Shown here piece by piece: positions 37,520 to 46,592 of a stretch of DNA of 64,000 bases. The position numbers were made by a program, and so were the translations under genes. This stretch comes from an uncultured Psychromonas sp. Lineage in GTDB: Bacteria > Pseudomonadota > Gammaproteobacteria > Enterobacterales > Psychromonadaceae. The notes beneath the pieces are model-generated. The model did not search any database, was not told the origin of the DNA, and was given only the letters and a program-made list of their open reading frames with translations. The number at the start of each line of letters is the position of its first letter. Position 1 is the stretch's first letter. The DNA lies in the NCBI RefSeq assembly GCF_947489755.1, contig NZ_CANLFB010000020.1:1-64000 (forward strand), given 5' to 3'.

Positions 37520-37791
37520 TTTATGAATCGAAAGTGAAGTTTCAGAATGAATAGGTAGGCTTTCTTTAATAAGCTATAAATCAGTTTCTTATTATCTAAA
37601 CTGTATTTCGAACAACGATAAATGAGTAAATAAAACAAGTTCAAATATTTAATAAGTAACATTAGCATTAGTAATGGCATGCTCTTTGATTTTTAACTCT
37701 ATATGAGTATTAAATGAGACAGTATGCTGTTTAAACTTTGTAATTTAAGTAGACTGTCAATATCAATGGACTGACGACTTAAGTAACAAAT

Positions 37792-39681
37792 ATGACAATC
37801 AAAAAAAGTAACTTTAGCGACAAACGGCTAGCTTTTGTTAGCTCTTATTTTGGCTCTGCCATCATTATTAACACAATAGTTTCTTGTTTTGTTGTATTCA
37901 GTGGAATCAATCATACCGGTGGCAAAGAGAAGCTATATTGGTTTGCCCTTTTAACGTTTATCTCACTCCTTCGTCTCATTAATCACTTCTATGTAAGCGA
38001 TTGTAATAAAAACAAATACAATTTTTATTTCATTGGTGTTTTCTTAACTGCTTTGACATGGGGACTTTTCCCTATTTTGTTTTTTGAACAAATGTTAATG
38101 CATGAAAAGTTTGTTTCCTTGGTAGTGTTTAGTTCACTCGCTTGTGGTGGTGTTAATGTTTTAGCCTCAGATATTCGTTCCTCTATTGCTTACATCACTT
38201 GCTTGCTCGTTCCCTTTAGTCTTTTATTATTACAGCAGCCCATTAGTGATCACAGAATGCTAGGGGTATTAGGGCTTACATTATGGTTTATTCTTTGTTT
38301 TGTAACTGCTATACGCACTGCTAAAGATGTTAAGTTATCGATAATGAATGAATTAAAGTTAGATCTTTTCATCGAAAACCTAGAAAAAGAAGTGCAATTA
38401 CGAACCGATAAAATCATCCTACTAGAGCAAAGAGATAACTTAACGCAGCTATTTAACCGAGAAAGCTTTGTCTCTAATGTTGAATTAGATTTAGCTGACA
38501 ATAATAATGATATTAAAGCGATTCTATTTTTAGACATGGATTACTTTAAAGTTATCAATGATAAATATGGTCATGACTTTGGGGATTTTGTATTAGCAGA
38601 AACAGGTCGTCGATTAGTGGGCTCAGAAAAAGATAATGGTTTTATTGCTTGTCGCTGGGGCGGTGATGAATTCATTTTCTACACACGACAGGACTCTAAA
38701 GAACATTTGTTTGATTGCGTTCATCGATTGGTTGATGAATTGACCAAACCTGTTAATAACAAGCACTATCAGGTAAAACCCTCTTTTAAAATTGGACTGT
38801 ATTTCACACATGATGCATTCGATCTTACTCAAGCAATAAAATATGCCGACGTTGCTATGTATGAAGGTAAAAAAAGTCGTAATGGTATTTCTGTATTTGA
38901 TGAACGTATGTACGCGTCTCTAAAAAGAGAGGAAACATTACGTAGTTCAATTAAAGAATGTGTTGAAAAAGGTAATTTCCATCTTTGTTATCAACCTATT
39001 GTCGACATAGTCACGAATAAAATAACCTCATTTGAAGTGTTATTAAGATGGCAATTTAATGATGAATTTATTCCACCATCTGAATTTATTGATATCGCTG
39101 AAAGGTACGGGAAAATTAACTTCTTAGGTGAGTTTGTTCTAGATCAAGCCATTCAAAGCTTGAGTCAGTTAAATGAATTAGATCGCACACTCGCACTCTC
39201 AATTAACGTCTCTGTACTGCAATTAGAAAACCATCATTTTTTAACCCTCTTAACTGGTTTAATAGAAAAATATGCCATTGAGGCAAGTAACGTACATTTA
39301 GAAATAACCGAAACGGTGATGATTAAAAACTTAGAGTATTTATCTAAAGTTATTACGCAAATAAAAAATATAGGTGTGCATATATCGATTGATGATTTTG
39401 GTACAGGCTTCTCTTCAATTGCCGTTTTAAAAGAATTATCTGTTGACTATATTAAAATTGATAAATCTTATATTGATAATATTTGTGATCGCTCAAAAGA
39501 TGAAAGTATTGTTTCCGCAGTAACAAAAATGTCCCATATGATCGGCTGTAAAGTAATAGCAGAAGGTGTGGAAAAGAAAGAGCAATTGGCGATATTAGAA
39601 AGTTTAAGTGTTGATAAATATCAGGGTTTTTTATTTAGCAAACCAATTCGTTTCTCAGAGGCGATTAAATTAATCAATTAA
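37792..39681 (+). CDS. GGDEF-EAL protein with membrane N-terminus
   Basis: 629 residues. About six membrane segments form a MASE-like sensor (1-175), then a short coiled coil (about 190-212). The GGDEF domain (about 212-370) has an intact RWGGDEF (G290-F294). The EAL domain (about 380-629) has its signature as EVLLRW (415-417 EVL instead of EAL), with DDFGTGFSS and later metal residues retained. Potential diguanylate cyclase and phosphodiesterase; the dominant activity is not decidable from sequence. Followed 145 bp later by an HDOD gene. Confidence 0.92.
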   Translation: MTIKKSNFSDKRLAFVSSYFGSAIIINTIVSCFVVFSGINHTGGKEKLYWFALLTFISLLRLINHFYVSDCNKNKYNFYFIGVFLTALTWGLFPILFFEQMLMHEKFVSLVVFSSLACGGVNVLASDIRSSIAYITCLLVPFSLLLLQQPISDHRMLGVLGLTLWFILCFVTAIRTAKDVKLSIMNELKLDLFIENLEKEVQLRTDKIILLEQRDNLTQLFNRESFVSNVELDLADNNNDIKAILFLDMDYFKVINDKYGHDFGDFVLAETGRRLVGSEKDNGFIACRWGGDEFIFYTRQDSKEHLFDCVHRLVDELTKPVNNKHYQVKPSFKIGLYFTHDAFDLTQAIKYADVAMYEGKKSRNGISVFDERMYASLKREETLRSSIKECVEKGNFHLCYQPIVDIVTNKITSFEVLLRWQFNDEFIPPSEFIDIAERYGKINFLGEFVLDQAIQSLSQLNELDRTLALSINVSVLQLENHHFLTLLTGLIEKYAIEASNVHLEITETVMIKNLEYLSKVITQIKNIGVHISIDDFGTGFSSIAVLKELSVDYIKIDKSYIDNICDRSKDESIVSAVTKMSHMIGCKVIAEGVEKKEQLAILESLSVDKYQGFLFSKPIRFSEAIKLIN

Positions 39682-39826
39682 CTTATACAGTATGTTTATA
39701 GGTTCTCTAATGAATTACGTTATTGTCTAAGATTAGCAATTAATACCCATTAAGGGTTAATGTTTGATTTTATATGTATTTTGGCCTATTTTGTTTGATT
39801 AATTATTAAATAGGCAATATATCCAC

Positions 39827-40657
39827 ATGGAGTTAACGACACGACTTTTTAAAGATGTAAAAAAACTACCCGTTTTACCTTATATCTTACTTGAACTTAT
39901 GGACTCTTTTTCAGATGAAGAGGCACGAGTAGAAGACATCGCAAAAAAGGTCGCTCAAGATCAATCAATTAGTGCAAAAGTAATTCGAATGGCAAACTCA
40001 ACGGCTTATCGTCGTGGTAAAGAAGTTGAATCTATCGAAGAAGCCGTGATCCGTTTAGGTTTTAATCAAGTCAGAAGTCTTGTTGTTGCAGCAACATTTT
40101 CTAATGTTTTTCCTGAGATTACAGGATTCGATAAAGATAAGTTTTGGAAAGAAACATTTATAACGGCCTGTATTGCAAAAAATTTAGCGAAACATACTAC
40201 TGTAAATAATGAAACAGCTTTTACTTGTGCCATGATGCATAATATTGGTGAATTATTATTACAAATAAGCAAACCTGAAGAGTGTGCGTTAGTAAAAACC
40301 GCAATTGAAGCTGGTCAACCTCGTTTATATGCACAACGTGAATTTTTTGGTTTCGATTACACAGAAGTAGGCGTCGAATTAGCTAAGCACTGGAACTTTT
40401 CATCTACCTTTTGTGATGCTATTGAGCAGCAACTTGATCCCTTATCTTATGAGACTCCCTCACAAGCCGCTATTCTGATCCGTTTGTCAGTCTTTATGCG
40501 TTTTGCATGGGCAGCAGGTTTACCTCCTGAAGTGATTGTACAACGCTTTCCTGAGCCGCTGACCAATGCCATTAAATTAGATAAAGATGGGATTCTAGAT
40601 ACCTTTTCTAGCATGATAGAGGAAGGTGAGGATTTAGCGCGAATGATCAAAGAATAA
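39827..40657 (+). CDS. HDOD-domain protein
   Basis: 276 residues, almost all one HDOD domain: KKLPVLPYILLELMDSF, then the core IAKKVAQDQSISAKVIRMAN and EEAVIRLGFNQVRSLV. The HD-related AMMHNIGELLL is degenerate in catalytic residues, as usual for HDOD. These are signalling proteins without demonstrated hydrolase activity. Downstream of a GGDEF/EAL gene on the same strand. Confidence 0.9.
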   Translation: MELTTRLFKDVKKLPVLPYILLELMDSFSDEEARVEDIAKKVAQDQSISAKVIRMANSTAYRRGKEVESIEEAVIRLGFNQVRSLVVAATFSNVFPEITGFDKDKFWKETFITACIAKNLAKHTTVNNETAFTCAMMHNIGELLLQISKPEECALVKTAIEAGQPRLYAQREFFGFDYTEVGVELAKHWNFSSTFCDAIEQQLDPLSYETPSQAAILIRLSVFMRFAWAAGLPPEVIVQRFPEPLTNAIKLDKDGILDTFSSMIEEGEDLARMIKE

Positions 40658-40857
40658 TGGATAACGATTAACTGTTTTAAGTAAATGTTATCCAGCCTTA
40701 TTTAATGTTTCGCATTCAATAGACGGGGTGCTTGTTTATCTTTTGTAAAGACAGTTCATGGTTTAGCAAAGCGCTTAGCCATTATTTTTGCTTGTTTAAC
40801 GCCTTCATCTAAATAAATTAACAATACATTAGATTATTGAATTACTTGCAGATAGTT

Positions 40858-41420
40858 CTAATGCATGGTCAATGTAGCCTCATTTAAATGACCTGTTCTA
40901 ACTGGCTCAACAAAAATCAGATCGGGTTTGTTATTCGTTATCATTCCATTCAAGGTGACGGGAAAGGGTAAGCCTGTAAGGCAACATAAACACCCACTTA
41001 ATACTGTTTTAAACGCTATGCTTTACTTTCTGTTGATAGGTGGAATAATTTTGTTGTCCCACTTCATTAACTAACCTCAGTTCTGCATAAGCAAAGCCAT
41101 ACAGTACGGCTATTTCCGCGGATTTCTGCGTTAAATTATCTCTCAATAACCCGTTATTGAGAGATAATTGACGTTGAACTCCTCAAAACGAACGACACTG
41201 GATAGTCAAAAAATATAACCTTATGATGTTAAATATAATTCCGCTTCCATTAAACAGAATTGAGATTAACTAAAATGATCCAATATTTATTAATTCCTAG
41301 GTGCATATAAGTAAGTGCAATTTATTGGATTGGTTTATTAGCGGTTAATTGTTCAATAAAGTGTATTTTTCTTACCTCTAAAAATCCAGTGATTAGATAG
41401 TCTCTTATTTTTTGTTGCAT
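40858..41420 (-). pseudogene. Decayed COG0523 (CobW-type) metallochaperone GTPase
   Basis: A broken reading begins at ATG 41420 behind GGAG, with YLITGFLEVRKIHFIEQL, clearly derived from the P-loop GFLG.GKTT of COG0523 proteins with both P-loop glycines and threonines replaced. After in-frame stops, KYWIILVN (41265-41288) matches the next family motif (W-A-x-L-V-N-E-F-G). Further on, in another frame, VLSGCLCCLTGLPFPVTL (from about 41003) and KPDLIFVEPVRTGHL match the CxCC metal motif and switch region. The spacing between P-loop and CxCC is about 80 codons too long, and the extra sequence holds a 17-bp inverted repeat. Not functional as read. Some COG0523 genes are Zur-regulated. Confidence 0.7.
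41134..41169. repeat. 17-bp perfect inverted repeat
   Basis: AATTATCTCTCAATAAC and its exact complement GTTATTGAGAGATAATT are separated by only CC. It lies in the extra sequence inside the decayed COG0523 gene and has no T tract, so it is unlike the terminators elsewhere in the window. Possibly the core of a small mobile palindrome. Confidence 0.85.
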
Positions 41421-41505
41421 TAAATCAACTCCAAAAATGCAGCACATCGTAGCATCTTGAGTGGTTAGTCAGTTATACTCTTAATTCAAATTTAAAGGGG
41501 AAAAT

Positions 41506-42369
41506 ATGATTTACAGCATGACGGCGTTTGCACGCAAACAATTAAAGGGTGATTGGGGTACAGCAGTATGGGAAATTCGCTCTGTTAACCAACGTTATCT
41601 TGAAACATATTTTCGCTTGCCTGAGCAATTTCGTGGGTTAGAAACTAAATTAAAAGAAACATTCCGTCAACGTTTAGAGCGTGGAAAAATCGAATGTAGC
41701 TTACGTTTTGAAGCTAACTCAACAAGCAGTACGTCACTCAGCATGAACCAAGAACTAGCAACTCAATTGATGCAAAATGCACAATGGGTGGTAGAGCAAA
41801 TGGGTTCTGGCGAAGTTAACCCTGTAGATATTTTAAAATGGCCTGGCGTCATGCAAGCACCAGAACAAGACGTTGATGCAGTCAGTGCTGAATTAATGGC
41901 TGGATTCCAAACAACATTAAATGAATTCGTCGATTCTCGTGCTGCAGAAGGCGCTAACTTAGCAGTATTTATCGACCAACGTTTAGTCGGTATTAGCGAA
42001 CAAGCAGCTAAAGTGCGAGAGTTTATGCCAGCGGTACATGCATGGCAAAAAGCACGTATTTTGAAAAAATTCGAAGATGCTAAAGTCGATTTAGACAGCA
42101 CACGCGTAGAACAAGAGTTGGTATTGTTAGCACAAAAATCAGACGTAGCAGAAGAACTAGACCGATTAGACTCGCATATTTCAGAAGCACGTAACGTCCT
42201 CAAAAAAGGCGGAGCAGTCGGCCGTCGTTTAGACTTTATGATGCAAGAGTTTAACCGCGAAGCGAACACATTAGGTTCAAAAGCCATTAACACAGATATC
42301 ACAGCCGCAGCCGTTGAATGTAAGGTGTTAATTGAGCAGATGCGCGAACAGGTACAGAATATTGAATAA
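41506..42369 (+). CDS. yicC: YicC-family endoribonuclease
   Basis: 287 residues, standard length. N-terminus MIYSMTAFARKQLKGDWG and WEIRSVNQRYLETYFRLPE are family hallmarks. The C-terminal DUF1732 part reads GRRLDFMMQEFNREANTLGSK. YicC proteins act in RNA turnover as endoribonucleases. GGGG site upstream. Monocistronic with its own terminator. Nothing unusual. Confidence 0.95.
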   Translation: MIYSMTAFARKQLKGDWGTAVWEIRSVNQRYLETYFRLPEQFRGLETKLKETFRQRLERGKIECSLRFEANSTSSTSLSMNQELATQLMQNAQWVVEQMGSGEVNPVDILKWPGVMQAPEQDVDAVSAELMAGFQTTLNEFVDSRAAEGANLAVFIDQRLVGISEQAAKVREFMPAVHAWQKARILKKFEDAKVDLDSTRVEQELVLLAQKSDVAEELDRLDSHISEARNVLKKGGAVGRRLDFMMQEFNREANTLGSKAINTDITAAAVECKVLIEQMREQVQNIE

Positions 42370-42399
42370 TATTTAAAATTATATTTATTCATTTTATCT

Positions 42400-42445
42400 A
42401 GATATTAAAGTCATCAATTATAAGGTGACTTTAATATCTTTTTAA
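42400..42445 (+). terminator. Terminator of yicC
   Basis: A perfect 14-bp stem AGATATTAAAGTCA / TGACTTTAATATCT with a 12-base loop is followed by T residues. The arms could also serve the convergent codA-like gene. Confidence 0.85.
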
Positions 42446-42467
42446 GACCGATTTTAATGACAAATTA

Positions 42468-43718
42468 TTATTTAATCGATAGTTTAACTTGTTTTTTAAG
42501 AGTGCTCGGTTCACGACAAGTAAGTATATTTTCAGCTCTCACTGACCATAAAACCTCACCTTGTCGTTGGATGACATTTACATCATCATAACCTTCAAGA
42601 ATAATAAAACTAGCAGGCTTTCCTATTTCAATACCATAGCGTTCTGTGACGTTTAGCGTTTTTGCTCCATTGTCAGTAATTAGGTCTAATGCTGTTGATA
42701 AATCTTCGTAGCCCATCATATGACAGGCGTGAATACCCGAGTCTAATACACGTAATAGTTTGCCATTACCTAAGGTATACCAGGGATCTTGTATTGAATC
42801 TTCCGCAAAGCAAATATTCATCCCCGCATCTCGAATCTCTTTGACACGTGTAATCCCCCGTACTTTAGGGTAAGAGTCGAAACGACCATTGAGATGTAGG
42901 CTTTCAGTAGGGCAGGAAACGAAGTTAATGTTAGATTTTTTGAGTAAACGAAACAACTTACTGCAGTAAGCGTTATTGTAAGAATGCATCGCAGTTGTAT
43001 GGCTTGCTGTAATTCTTGAGCCCATGCCTTTTTCTAAAGCTACTGTTGCTAGTACTTCTAAGAACCTTGACGCGCCATCATCAATCTCATCACAATGTAC
43101 ATCAACCAGTTTATTGTGTTTTTCAGCGAGTTCTACTACCCACTTCATCGACTCCACTCCGTATTCTCGAGTGTATTCAAAATGTGGGATTCCACCAATA
43201 ACATCAGCATATTGTAATGACTCTTCCATTAATGCTTTACCGTTAGGGAAAGATAAAATACCTTCTTGTGGAAAAGCGACAATTTGTAATTCTAAGTAAG
43301 GTGACAAGGTCTCTCTTAAAGCGTGAATTGCTTTTAAGGCGACTAAATCGGGATCTGTCACATCGACATGTGTTCTAATATATTGAACACCATTGGCGAG
43401 TAATAACTCTACTGCTTTTAGTACCCGCTCTTGTACATCTTCATGATTTAACATCGATTTGCGTTCGCCCCAGCGCTCAATGCCTTCAAATAAAGTACCA
43501 CTCATATTCCAGTTTGGTTGCCCTGCGGTTAATACTGCATCTAAGTGAATATGAGGCTCGACAAAGGGGGCACATAATAGGTTGCCTTTAGCATCGATGT
43601 CGACATTTTTGTCATCGATTGCATCGTTTTGTAATATAATTTCTTTGAATAAACCTTCTTCACAAAGTAGTGTGTATAAATCTGCTTTCCCACGTAAGCG
43701 AGCGTTAACTATTTTCAT
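42468..43718 (-). CDS. CodA-family pyrimidine deaminase, probably 5-methylcytosine deaminase
   Basis: 416 residues, closely similar to E. coli CodA throughout (AGQPNW, SGTLFEGIERW, HVDV, HCDEIDD, ASHTTAMHSYN). The metal and catalytic residues are kept: His56, His58, His208, Glu211, His240 and Asp307. Immediately after the metal Asp, CodA has Asp314 and Phe316; here they are Ser308 and Gln310 (FAEDSIQDPW). From memory, loss of Asp314 was the feature used to discover bacterial 5-methylcytosine deaminases. Last gene of codB-pucR-codA, 41 bp after the regulator. Plain cytosine deaminase remains possible. Confidence 0.85.
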   Translation of the reverse strand: MKIVNARLRGKADLYTLLCEEGLFKEIILQNDAIDDKNVDIDAKGNLLCAPFVEPHIHLDAVLTAGQPNWNMSGTLFEGIERWGERKSMLNHEDVQERVLKAVELLLANGVQYIRTHVDVTDPDLVALKAIHALRETLSPYLELQIVAFPQEGILSFPNGKALMEESLQYADVIGGIPHFEYTREYGVESMKWVVELAEKHNKLVDVHCDEIDDGASRFLEVLATVALEKGMGSRITASHTTAMHSYNNAYCSKLFRLLKKSNINFVSCPTESLHLNGRFDSYPKVRGITRVKEIRDAGMNICFAEDSIQDPWYTLGNGKLLRVLDSGIHACHMMGYEDLSTALDLITDNGAKTLNVTERYGIEIGKPASFIILEGYDDVNVIQRQGEVLWSVRAENILTCREPSTLKKQVKLSIK

Positions 43719-43759
43719 TATATTTTCCTAATTACTCTATATTTATTTAATAATAAATT

Positions 43760-44932
43760 TCATTTTGATTCGATAGGTTTAGTTAAGATGAGTCGCTCCA
43801 TTGCTAATGCATTTTGTAAACATAGGCGCTGTTGTGCGTCGTTTAAACTGTTACCTGTGAGCGTTTCTATTTTACTTAATCGGTTGGTGAGTGTGTTTCG
43901 GTGAATATTAAGCACGGTGGACGTTTGTCTTACAGAGCCTAAATTTTTAAAATAACAATTTAATGTACTTTTTAATAGTTCGGCTTGTTTATCAAAACGA
44001 TTGTATAATTCACCTAAATTTTTCTGACAAAAAACAGCTAATTGAGCATAGTCTTCGATGCCTGAGAATAATTGATATATCCCTAAGTCTCGATAATCAA
44101 ATACTGTATTTGTTGCTTGGTATAGAGAGAAGTCAACTGCCTGTATTGCTTCTAAAGCGACTCGCCGAAGTTGATCTAAGCTTTGTCCCTCACTAATACC
44201 GATGTGACAACGAAAATCTTGTTTATTGAGTGTTTTGTATAAAATATTCCATTTGTTAGACTCGTTATTTTTATCGCTTTGCTCAATGGGTAAAGTTAAT
44301 AACCACCCTTGGTGATATTCGAGTAATGGAAAAGCGCTACCGTTGTCTGATAAGAATTGATTTAAAAGAAATTGGCACCGACTAAGATCGCCTGTTTGTA
44401 ATTTATTAGGGACGACCATTGCTGCGGAAAATGCACAGGTAGTATCTATTCCAAATTCTACTGCTTTGATGAGAGTCATTTCTACAGGGCTCGTGCTTGC
44501 TAATAAATGTTCCATTAAATAACGGATTGATTGATGAGCTAGGTCTGATTTAATAATTGAGTTGGAGAGTAGCTCTGTTACTTTTACCATAGGTAAAGCG
44601 TAGGGTTGCTCGAACAACGGAAAGCCTTCTTTATCGGCAAAAGCGATGACTTCATCAGCTATTGATGTAATGTAAGGTGATTGAGTTAAAATAACTAATC
44701 CACTTACATCTTTGTTTTTTGCTAAACGAATTAACTGAATAAAGTCTTTCGTTTCCCAATGCCAATTTAAACCTGTCACAAATATCAGTTCACCACCATA
44801 AACCCAGTTTTCAATATCGTTATTTTCGGCAATGTAAGGCCATCGAATAATATTCTCAGAGCCTTGTTTGCCTGCCTTTAATGTAATCTCCTCGAGTCCA
44901 GATATAAGTGGAAGTGAATGAACTTTTATCAT
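43760..44932 (-). CDS. PucR-family transcriptional regulator
   Basis: 390 residues from the ATG at 44932 (a TTG one codon earlier is in frame). The N-terminal PucR domain (about 1-125) contains LITGLNWHWE-type text. The C-terminal PucR HTH (about 320-380) has TLNCYFKNLGSVRQTSTVL and NIHRNTLTNRLSKIE. Family members regulate purine and pyrimidine catabolic genes, fitting a local regulator of the transporter and deaminase on either side. The codB stop is 3 bp upstream, so the two are coupled. Confidence 0.88.
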   Translation of the reverse strand: MIKVHSLPLISGLEEITLKAGKQGSENIIRWPYIAENNDIENWVYGGELIFVTGLNWHWETKDFIQLIRLAKNKDVSGLVILTQSPYITSIADEVIAFADKEGFPLFEQPYALPMVKVTELLSNSIIKSDLAHQSIRYLMEHLLASTSPVEMTLIKAVEFGIDTTCAFSAAMVVPNKLQTGDLSRCQFLLNQFLSDNGSAFPLLEYHQGWLLTLPIEQSDKNNESNKWNILYKTLNKQDFRCHIGISEGQSLDQLRRVALEAIQAVDFSLYQATNTVFDYRDLGIYQLFSGIEDYAQLAVFCQKNLGELYNRFDKQAELLKSTLNCYFKNLGSVRQTSTVLNIHRNTLTNRLSKIETLTGNSLNDAQQRLCLQNALAMERLILTKPIESK

Positions 44933-44935
44933 CAA

Positions 44936-46192
44936 TTAAGCGCCTTGTACTGCGTTTGATTTAGTTGATTCTACATATATCAAAATACTATAAGTGATTG
45001 ACGCAACAACAATTCCGACCAGTGGTGCAATCCAAGGAGAAAAATAGGCAACTGCTGAACCAATCACATAAGCAGACAATCCTTGCATATTATATTTAGG
45101 CAGGTTGATATCAGATAATGCAGGCATATTACCGCGGTAGCGTACCCAAAAATCAGTCATAATAATTGCACCAATAGGAGGAATAAAAGTACCGAGTAAA
45201 ATTAGGAAAGGAATGAGCACATTATACATACCCATAATTGCCATAGCGGTGCCCAGCGCAGCACCAATAACAGTAATTAGTTTACGTTTCTCTGTACGTA
45301 ATAAGTTACAACCTGCAGCAGCAAAGTTATAGATTGTATTATCTTGAGTTGTCCAAATGTTAGTAAATAACATGATAATTGCCGCTAACATAAAACCTTG
45401 AGATACGAGTACATCGACGATATCTGATTGTTGATAAACAAGCGCACCAAATGCCCCCACAAATACCATTAATCCATTACCTATAAAGAATGCAGCTAAT
45501 GTTGCAACAACGGCTATTTTTCCTGATTTAGCAAATCGGCTCCAATTAGTCGCTTGTGTACCACCACTCACAAAGGTACCAAATACCATTGTGATAGCAG
45601 CACCAATGGTCATACTTTCTATTGGTTGCTTAGCAATTAACTCACCAACCCCACCCACATCAATAATGCCTTTATAAAAGCAAAGGCCGATAAAAAATAA
45701 CATTAAAGGTACGGATATTTTAGAAAGTAATGCCATTGCTTTATATCCTATTGAAGCGCTAATACAAAAGCCAAACCCAAACAACAGCATTAAAGGCGTT
45801 GACCAGTCAGCAGATAGGTCTAATAATTTCACTAAAATAATAGCAATTGTTGCTGTACCCCACGCGTACCAACCTATTTGAGTAAAACCTAATATAAAGT
45901 CCGATAACTTGCTACCTTGTAAACCAAAGCTATAGCGGCCGAGTAACACGGTATTTAAGCCTGTTTTGTAGGCTATGTAAGCAAGGCTTGCTGCATAACT
46001 TCCTAAAAGTAGATTACCAATAAAAATAATACCTAAGATCTCATAGAAACTAAATGCTGTGCCTAAACTACCCCCAGCCCACATTGTTGCAGTAAAAAAG
46101 GTAAAACCAAGTAAGACAGACATCATTGACCATAAACCTTTACGTTGGTCAATTGGCACGGCACTAAGTGGAAAATCATTTTTACTATCCAT
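44936..46192 (-). CDS. codB: Cytosine permease-like NCS1 transporter
   Basis: 418 residues with about 12 membrane segments, E. coli CodB-like: WAGGSLGTAFSFYEILG near 40, ARYSFG-type LLGRYSFGLQGSKL, and TQIGWYAWGTA. The region GGTQATNWSRFAKSG matches the substrate-site helix region. Imports the base deaminated by the gene downstream. With the deaminase substitution, the true substrate may be 5-methylcytosine. First gene of the operon, preceded by about 400 bp of regulatory or empty sequence. Confidence 0.9.
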   Translation of the reverse strand: MDSKNDFPLSAVPIDQRKGLWSMMSVLLGFTFFTATMWAGGSLGTAFSFYEILGIIFIGNLLLGSYAASLAYIAYKTGLNTVLLGRYSFGLQGSKLSDFILGFTQIGWYAWGTATIAIILVKLLDLSADWSTPLMLLFGFGFCISASIGYKAMALLSKISVPLMLFFIGLCFYKGIIDVGGVGELIAKQPIESMTIGAAITMVFGTFVSGGTQATNWSRFAKSGKIAVVATLAAFFIGNGLMVFVGAFGALVYQQSDIVDVLVSQGFMLAAIIMLFTNIWTTQDNTIYNFAAAGCNLLRTEKRKLITVIGAALGTAMAIMGMYNVLIPFLILLGTFIPPIGAIIMTDFWVRYRGNMPALSDINLPKYNMQGLSAYVIGSAVAYFSPWIAPLVGIVVASITYSILIYVESTKSNAVQGA

Positions 46193-46592
46193 AGTATTAT
46201 TCCTTTATTAAGTTGATATTAACCTTATGGTTACAACATTTATGCCAGTTTAAGAAAGGAACGGTTTAAATTAGATAGCTGTGCAATAAGCGTGCATATC
46301 TCATTGTTTTTTGTACCACTTGAACATAATGGTGTTTGTGTAATGAAGGCTGAATTGATTTCATGAAGTTATTGCACGTTTAATGGGCAGTTTGTGCCTT
46401 ATTATTGTGCATTTTTACTATTTATATGTGAATGAGATACATAGCTAAATAATGAGTAAATGATCGACGTGTAAATTAATAATATGGAGAAGGTTTATAT
46501 GAAGAATAATATAAGAAGCGCAATATAAAGTGATGTGAGATAAGGAAAGCCTCATGGTGAGGCTTTAAATAATAGCGTCATATAAATTGAAG
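46193..46592. other. Region between codB and poxB
   Basis: 400 bp with no gene. A 9-bp stem AAAGCCTCA / TGAGGCTTT (46546-46566, 3-base loop) lies just past the poxB stop and may end poxB transcription, although only a short T stretch follows on the minus strand. The rest presumably carries the codB promoter and PucR target; I see no clear palindrome for it. Confidence 0.4.

Larger units (their letters stand above)
40658..41505. other. Gene-poor region holding the COG0523 relic
   Basis: No intact gene. Besides the relic, the minus strand has an unassigned open stretch (about 41012-41182, including AVLYGFAYAELRLVNEV) that does not fit COG0523 and may be inserted sequence. Between 40690 and 40850 the fragment YLDEGVKQAKIMAKRFAKP may be more decayed coding sequence. 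The yicC promoter presumably lies near 41430-41490. Confidence 0.45.

Noticed and set aside
41012-41182. Open minus-strand stretch containing AVLYGFAYAELRLVNEV
   Set aside because: Looks protein-like but has no start, no ribosome-binding site and no family match; not called as a gene.
41433-41459. Possible Zur box upstream of the COG0523 relic
   Set aside because: Arms resembling AAGATGCTA / CTGCATTTT are imperfect and their spacing is 7 bp instead of 5. Too degenerate to claim, although decay together with the gene cannot be excluded.
41763-42392. 209-codon minus-strand ORF opposite yicC
   Set aside because: Ser/Cys-rich composition with no family features; it is the antisense shadow of yicC.
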